DNA of 18,470 nt from an uncultured Synergistales bacterium (GTDB taxonomy: Bacteria > Synergistota > Synergistia > Synergistales > Aminobacteriaceae), in assembly GCA_905234205.1 (NCBI GenBank), contig CAJOGG010000005.1, forward strand, positions 1 through 18,470. Reading direction: 5' to 3'. Positions within the stretch are counted from its first letter, which is position 1. Every line of letters starts with the position of its first letter. Of this stretch, positions 14,480 to 18,470 are shown one piece after another. The translations under genes were made by a program, and so were the position numbers. The notes beneath the pieces were generated by a model that had not been told where the DNA came from, searched no databases, and saw nothing but the letters and a program-made list of their open reading frames with translations.

Positions 14480-16393
14480 TCATATTCTCAGTCCGCGTCT
14501 CATAAACCCTGATGAAATACCGCGCTTCGTAATAGTTTTCTTGACCTCGGGAACTTTCTTAGCCTCTGGCGTTTTCGCTTCGGGTTGCTTCTCCTGAATA
14601 ACTGGCTGCTTCAATTTCGGTATTTGTAAATTTTCCGTACGCTTCGATCGACGACGCTTATGTGCCTCAAAATTAGGGTTAAATAATTCGATTGCCCCTG
14701 TGGCATAAACTCGTGTGTCTAATGGCTCATTGCGAATCCCTTCAGCTCGAGGTACCCACGTTATAGTATCTCGCCCACGAACTCGTTTAACTTCCATGCG
14801 TTCAGATAATAAACCCTTGAAGTACACTGAATCATAACCGCGATGAGCGTTCTTTGCGTCCAACGGAAAATGGCAAAATCCCGCGCCGCGATTCTCAACC
14901 TTCAAACGCGAAAATAATACGCCCTTGATCGTCGTAACTCCTAGTGTGAAAAGTGTTACGTGCCTGCGATTATTCCTAGTAGGTTTGCTCACTGACGGCA
15001 TTCCCTCACGTCCACGTCCTACAATCGGGAAAATATTTCGTCTGACTCTTGGCTTACAGAATTTATATACTTCATCAGTGAAGTGTCCTGCGCTATCAAT
15101 ACATACGCATGAAAGCCCTAGCTTGTCGCCGTTCGCATAAGTCCATGTTTTCGAGAGAAAATCATCTAACGCCTGCCATATGTCATTTTGTCCGGGGTCG
15201 CCGTAAAAGATTCTGTATTCGATTCCCCAGCTCTCATAGCCAATGCCCCAGCCGACAACTTCACATTCAAGTCTGTTATCCTGTGTATCTATGCCACATG
15301 TTAAGACTAATACGCCGTCAGGTAATTCAGCGTTGTATTTCTCCCTGTGAGATTCAAGAGCTTCAACTTCAATTGCACCGCTCGTATTTTCGTAGGGCAG
15401 TCCTAAAACTGTATTCCACCAGCCCTTGATAGCCTCTTCGCCATTCTTGAATGCCCGTTGGTAATCCTCTATCAAGCCTCGCCACGTAGCCCAAGGTGAC
15501 GCAAAAGCATTCATGTGAAAGCCGCGAATCTTCGTTACTTCAGGTTTACTGGCTATCCATTCCCCGTCTTCCTGTCCGGCCTTCCATTCAACTTCATTGT
15601 GAACAGCTCCGCACTTAACGCACTTCATAACAGGTTCGGGCAAGTCCTTATACAGAATCTGATCCCAAGAATACGGCTGATATTCTCCACAAGTCGGGCA
15701 TGGCACACACCATTCTTCTTGACTGCTTAACAGAAATTCCTTGTAGATATTTGAACTTTGCAAAAGAGTCGGTGTGCTTACCATTAATATGCGACGATTC
15801 CAGAAATTTTGTGTACGTTTTATTGCAAGCGTTAATGGGTCGCCTTCCTTGCCTGATGAGGGCGGGTAACGGTCAACCTCGTCACACAATAAAACTCTAA
15901 TCGGCCTCGCGGCTAATGACACTGGTGAATTTGTAGCGGCTATAGTTATGTGTCCACCCGTGAATTTCTTGTGCATCAACGTATTTCCAGAATCACGGCT
16001 GCGCGGGTCTTTGACTTTTCCCTGTAATACTGGCGTGTCGCGAATCATCGGTGCTAACCTGTCCTTGGAAAAGCTCTGCCCCATGTTCAACGTAGGATTG
16101 AGAACTAAAATCGGGCTTGGCTCTTGGTCAATGAAATAACCAATAACGTTAAGCAAAATTTCAGTCTTGCCTACTTGTGCCGCAGTCATAACTACAACGC
16201 GCTCTATCAACGGATCAGACACTGCGTTCATAATTTCACGCTGATATTCTGCTCGTGAAGTCCTCCATACACCCGGCTCTGCTGATGCCTCCGGAGGGAT
16301 TCTGCGAAAATTATCAGCCCATTCTGATACAGTCAGGTCAGGTGGTGGAAGCCATAAATTATTTTTCTGGGCTCTGGAATTGTTGTTCGTCAT
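14480..16393 (-). CDS. Terminase large subunit (lambda GpA family)
   Basis: The product has 637 residues against 641 for lambda gpA. It shows the Walker A variant AAQVGKTE (71-78), Walker B RVLLCDE (166-172) and a zinc-ribbon section with Cys232/235 and Cys258/261. The nuclease domain begins with LTCGIDTQDNRLE (metal-binding Asp369 and neighbours) and has CIDSAGH later. It pumps DNA into the prohead by ATP hydrolysis and cuts at the packaging site; GpA relatives usually make cos ends. The start overlaps the end of the small terminase gene by 35 bases. The C-terminus after residue 590 is a Lys/Pro/Glu-rich tail (about 40 residues), probably the part that touches the portal. Confidence 0.96.
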   Translation of the reverse strand: MTNNNSRAQKNNLWLPPPDLTVSEWADNFRRIPPEASAEPGVWRTSRAEYQREIMNAVSDPLIERVVVMTAAQVGKTEILLNVIGYFIDQEPSPILVLNPTLNMGQSFSKDRLAPMIRDTPVLQGKVKDPRSRDSGNTLMHKKFTGGHITIAATNSPVSLAARPIRVLLCDEVDRYPPSSGKEGDPLTLAIKRTQNFWNRRILMVSTPTLLQSSNIYKEFLLSSQEEWCVPCPTCGEYQPYSWDQILYKDLPEPVMKCVKCGAVHNEVEWKAGQEDGEWIASKPEVTKIRGFHMNAFASPWATWRGLIEDYQRAFKNGEEAIKGWWNTVLGLPYENTSGAIEVEALESHREKYNAELPDGVLVLTCGIDTQDNRLECEVVGWGIGYESWGIEYRIFYGDPGQNDIWQALDDFLSKTWTYANGDKLGLSCVCIDSAGHFTDEVYKFCKPRVRRNIFPIVGRGREGMPSVSKPTRNNRRHVTLFTLGVTTIKGVLFSRLKVENRGAGFCHFPLDAKNAHRGYDSVYFKGLLSERMEVKRVRGRDTITWVPRAEGIRNEPLDTRVYATGAIELFNPNFEAHKRRRSKRTENLQIPKLKQPVIQEKQPEAKTPEAKKVPEVKKTITKRGISSGFMRRGLRI

Positions 16394-16844
16394 AGTCTGC
16401 TAATTCTTTTAACGCCTCGTAAATTACGCCCTTCAATTTCTGCTGGATAGCTCGTAAATCTTGCCCCACTAGTTCCGGAGCAATTTTCGTAGGGATTGAC
16501 AATAGCTTAGATTTACAGTTGATGACATTTTCACCCCACGCCATACTGATAGCAGATTTTCTGATTACATCTCCGCGTTGTTCCGCAAGTTCAAGCTCTC
16601 GCAGTTCGGCTTCGGCATTCGTCAAACGAGTTTTTGCTACCATAAGTCCTTTCTTGCCCATCTGACTCCGCCAATAAGCGTGAACAACATCGCCCAAAAC
16701 GTACACGCCATCTTCAACTTTAGGAATAACACCGTCTTCAACGAGCTTGTAAAAAGTACGTTCTGGGAGCCTCAAAAATTCTGCTGCTTCTATCGCTGAA
16801 ACTTCTTCGGCGTAATAATTTTTCCTATTCTTCTTCGGATTCAT
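16359..16844 (-). CDS. Terminase small subunit (Nu1-like)
   Basis: The 161-residue protein starts with a winged-helix segment (SAIEAAEFLRLPERTFYKLVEDG), then GVYVLGDVVHAYWR, then a long helix (ARELEAELRELELAEQRGDVI-type). It ends in LLSIPTKIAPEL and a C-terminal helix region. This is the Nu1 plan: DNA recognition, then dimerisation, then contact with the large subunit. CAGGAGG lies six bases before the ATG. It would recognise the packaging site, expected close by, and hand the DNA to GpA. The overlap with GpA suggests translational coupling. Confidence 0.92.
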   Translation of the reverse strand: MNPKKNRKNYYAEEVSAIEAAEFLRLPERTFYKLVEDGVIPKVEDGVYVLGDVVHAYWRSQMGKKGLMVAKTRLTNAEAELRELELAEQRGDVIRKSAISMAWGENVINCKSKLLSIPTKIAPELVGQDLRAIQQKLKGVIYEALKELADYDEQQFQSPEK

Positions 16845-17166
16845 AAAGCCTCCTGCGTGATTTACCTAGTTTTGCAGAGGTTGAACATGAGTCGGCATGG
16901 TTAGCAAATTGAACCCCTGCAAGCTGAAAATTTCTGTCGCTAAAAAAATCTCGGGCTCAGCGGGCCGAGCGCAACCAAAAATTAGCCTCACAGTACCTTT
17001 TTTCTTTGTCGTCATCGTGGTTTATCTTGTCAAGCCCCTCAAAAATTTTGAATGCGATAAAAGTACAAACTCTAGCATTCGTTTTCGTGAGCTAATCAAC
17101 GATTAACACAGGCTTCACGGATTTACGCCTACCCACCGAATCGCCAAAATTCGCCGACGAATAGAA
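16845..17166. other. Non-coding region upstream of the small terminase; candidate cos / regulatory region
   Basis: No convincing gene lies here. It contains a 47-base imperfect palindrome at 16874-16920, with 12-base arms matching at ten positions and a CATG...CATG inner pair, and a GC-rich hairpin at 16950-16969. There is a short dyad TAATC-AAC-GATTA at 17093-17105, another dyad ATTCG-CCGA-CGAAT near 17149-17162, and a TTGACA -35-like hexamer on the minus strand at 17033-17028 without a good -10. Lambda-type phages carry cos just upstream of Nu1, which makes this the first place to look for it. A late promoter or a repressor site are the alternatives. Confidence 0.5.
16941..16970 (-). terminator. 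GC-rich hairpin with T run, probable terminator
   Basis: On the minus strand CTCGG, a ten-base loop and CCGAG are followed by ATTTTTTT. The stem is only five pairs but GC-rich, and the T run is good. It would end transcripts coming from the recombinase and 63-residue genes before the terminase operon. The same GC-rich dyad in AT-rich surroundings could instead be part of a packaging site. Confidence 0.55.
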
Positions 17167-17358
17167 TCAGGCAATAATATCGCCACTCGGGAACTCCTCA
17201 AACAATGGCGACTCGTCCAATAACAAACTTACAATATTAGGAAAGATTCGTATTCTGTCAGGGTCATACTCAGTTGACTGTGCCACGCGCTTAACAAACG
17301 CTAATAAATCTTGCTTCAAGTCCTGTGTCTCTTCTGCGGTCAAATTAAACTTTGTCAT
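17167..17358 (-). CDS. 63-residue acidic protein of unknown function
   Basis: A GAGGTGA ribosome site lies eight bases before the ATG. The product starts MTKFNLTAEETQDLKQDLL, a helix, and continues with FVKRVAQSTEYDPDRIRIFP and IVSLLLDESPLFEEFPSGD. It is acidic, with no membrane segment or cysteine pattern. It sits between the recombinase and the terminase region and is followed by the 16941-16970 hairpin. It may be an accessory to the recombinase or an early regulatory protein, but the sequence gives no specific hint. Confidence 0.6.
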   Translation of the reverse strand: MTKFNLTAEETQDLKQDLLAFVKRVAQSTEYDPDRIRIFPNIVSLLLDESPLFEEFPSGDIIA

Positions 17359-17500
17359 AAATAATCACCTCATAGAAAGTTATAAGTGAGCAAATGGCCC
17401 GAAACCGTCAGCTATAAAAATCAAAATGTCAGCTTGTTTACCAAATTTCTCCTCCCAAAATCCAGGAGCGGGGGAAGGAGTTACAGGCTCAACATGCCTC
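17359..17500. other. Short intergenic region between recombinase and 63-residue gene
   Basis: These 142 bases contain the ribosome site of the 63-residue gene and a weak CTCCT...AGGAG inverted repeat not followed by T residues, near 17440-17470. I see no clear promoter. It adjoins a recombinase gene, so an attachment site could lie here, but no repeat of it is visible elsewhere in the window. Confidence 0.35.
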
Positions 17501-18127
17501 CTAAATATCCATGCTCAAAATTGCCTCGTCCATGTCATCTTGCGTTATCCCTATGTATGCAAGCGTGATTGCCGGGCTTGAATGATTCAGGAATTTCTGT
17601 ATGAGTTCTATGTTCGTGCCGCTGGTGTATAAAATGTAGCCGAAAGTCTTGCGCAATGAATGTGTGCCAATCTTGTACGTTAGACCACATGCCCGCGCCG
17701 CATTGTTCAACACTCGCCAAGCCTGCTGTTCACGAATCCGATACTGGCCGTCGTGTCCTTGTTTGCGTGACTTGAATAACGGTTCATTCAACACTGCACC
17801 GATTGATTGAGCTTGCTTACGACGTTGACGTATGTATTTACTCAATGCCCTACGCGCTGATGGGTGTAGCATTAAGTCAATGAATTTCCCCGTCTTCTTC
17901 TCTTGAATCTTCAGGCGTTCAACTATCGTCAATCGACCTTTACGATCTATGAAAGCTACGTCACGAACATTCAATCGCACTAAGTCAGAAATTCTCCGGC
18001 CTGTAGCTATTCCAAACTGGAAGAACGCGTAATCCCTCAAATTCCTGTTCCAGAAATAACTCGATATCGCTTCACGGTCTGATGGACTGCGGATCGGCTG
18101 TGTGGTCTTGTTGACTTTCCGCTTCAC
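17501..18127 (-). CDS. Compact tyrosine recombinase (catalytic domain only)
   Basis: The 208 residues carry the full catalytic set of the tyrosine recombinase family: Arg45 in TGRRISDLVRL, a Lys in EKKTGKFIDL (about 78), HSLR at His156/Arg159, His182 in LNHSSP and the nucleophile Tyr191 in ITLAYIGI. The usual N-terminal arm-binding and core-binding domains (about 100-150 residues) are missing, so this is a minimal enzyme. It starts with a GTG overlapping the stop of the preceding Nu1-like gene. It could be the prophage integrase reduced in size, or a recombinase of the type that sits beside terminase genes in some Bacillota phages. The catalytic residues suggest it is active. Confidence 0.88.
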   Translation of the reverse strand: MKRKVNKTTQPIRSPSDREAISSYFWNRNLRDYAFFQFGIATGRRISDLVRLNVRDVAFIDRKGRLTIVERLKIQEKKTGKFIDLMLHPSARRALSKYIRQRRKQAQSIGAVLNEPLFKSRKQGHDGQYRIREQQAWRVLNNAARACGLTYKIGTHSLRKTFGYILYTSGTNIELIQKFLNHSSPAITLAYIGITQDDMDEAILSMDI

Positions 18128-18470
18128 AACTCCTCACTGCCATTCAGAATGTCATAGATTAAGTTTTGAAGCTTAATTCTTGAGGAAGCTGATAATTCAT
18201 CTCCGAACCTACTTGGAATTTCTCGAACTGCCTTGCGTAAATCAGTATCCTTTATATCCCGCTCCATCTTGTCAGCACGATATTTCGCTTGCCTAGCCTT
18301 GGATTCACGCTCCAAAACTTTCGCTTCAAGTAAACGCTTATCTAGGTCGGAAGGTTCATCACTACGGATTGAGCCATTACAAATTCCCTGCAAATATCTC
18401 ACGTAAGCTTGTACGGTCGGCCCAAGATCATAAACTCCTCGCCCAGCCTTCGGAATAATCTTCTGCTTCG
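18124..18470 (-). CDS. Second Nu1-like terminase small subunit / DNA-binding protein, N-terminus outside window
   Basis: The frame is open to the window edge; a GTG at 18402 is only an internal codon, because upstream codons read KAGRGVYDLGPTVQAYVRYL, the segment following the winged helix in Nu1 proteins. A charged helix (LEAKVLERESKARQAKYRADKMERD) and a C-terminal IPSRFGDELSASSRIKLQNL section follow, again Nu1-like. The visible part is 115 residues; the recognition helix would be outside. Its stop overlaps the recombinase start. Since another Nu1-like gene pairs with GpA at 16359-16844, this copy may be an ancestral duplicate, a remnant of a neighbouring phage or a protein working with the recombinase. 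Confidence 0.75.
   Translation of the reverse strand, partial: KQKIIPKAGRGVYDLGPTVQAYVRYLQGICNGSIRSDEPSDLDKRLLEAKVLERESKARQAKYRADKMERDIKDTDLRKAVREIPSRFGDELSASSRIKLQNLIYDILNGSEEL

Noticed and set aside
16862..17009. 48-codon minus-strand frame starting MTTKKKGTVRLIF
   Set aside because: No ribosome site, overlaps the probable terminator hairpin and the palindrome, and has no recognisable domain.
16897..17106. 69-codon plus-strand frame with a hydrophobic stretch
   Set aside because: No ribosome site, opposite to all other genes, and it lies over the GC-rich hairpin and dyads; best read as non-coding.
1..18470. CRISPR array, tRNA, insertion sequence or diversity-generating retroelement
   Set aside because: No regularly spaced short repeats, cloverleaf, transposase or reverse transcriptase found on reading through; the only regular repeats are the 252-base units inside the tape measure.

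Overview
The window is dominated by the late (head and tail) gene block of a tailed prophage. Essentially every gene lies on the minus strand, so the gene order runs from high to low coordinates. The head genes follow the phage lambda plan: Nu1-like small terminase, GpA large terminase, gpW-like joiner, portal, ClpP-type protease with a likely nested scaffold, decoration protein, major capsid, and small connector genes. The tail genes are those of a contractile-tailed (myovirus) phage: minor tail Z-like protein, contractile sheath, tail tube, tail assembly chaperone with a programmed -1 frameshift, and tape measure. The window is moderately AT-rich with strong AGGAGG-type ribosome sites. Together with a low-GC host-type U32 peptidase segment at the left edge, this suggests a low- to moderate-GC bacterium, perhaps an anaerobic Bacillota or Synergistota-like lineage. 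The host cannot be fixed from this sequence alone.

Layout, in transcription order. From 18470 to 17167: an edge-truncated Nu1-like DNA-binding protein overlapping a compact tyrosine recombinase, then a 63-residue acidic protein. From 17166 to 16845: a non-coding stretch with a GC-rich hairpin followed by a T run and a 47-base imperfect palindrome, directly upstream of the small terminase where lambda-type phages carry cos. From 16844 to 14480: small and large terminase. From 14478 to 13731: an inserted accessory cassette (moron) with its own extended -10 promoter, strong ribosome site, two overlapping small genes (57 and 160 residues, the second with a C-terminal membrane helix) and its own terminator. 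From 13717 to 8830: head genes. From 8830 to 4793: tail genes including the frameshifting chaperone. From 4785 to 1: the tape-measure gene.

The main anomaly is at the left end. The tape-measure reading frame never stops. At roughly base 680-700 it passes, in frame, into the C-terminal half of a U32-family peptidase, and it is still open at base 1. No baseplate, fibre or lysis genes follow. This is either a deletion fusion of a defective prophage with a host gene or an assembly chimera; the sequence alone cannot decide.

The most likely undescribed functional unit is the two-gene moron between terminase and gpW. Other points of interest are the U UUU UUA frameshift site in the tail chaperone, a nested scaffold start inside the protease gene, a second Nu1-like gene coupled to a recombinase, and four tandem 84-residue repeats in the tape measure.
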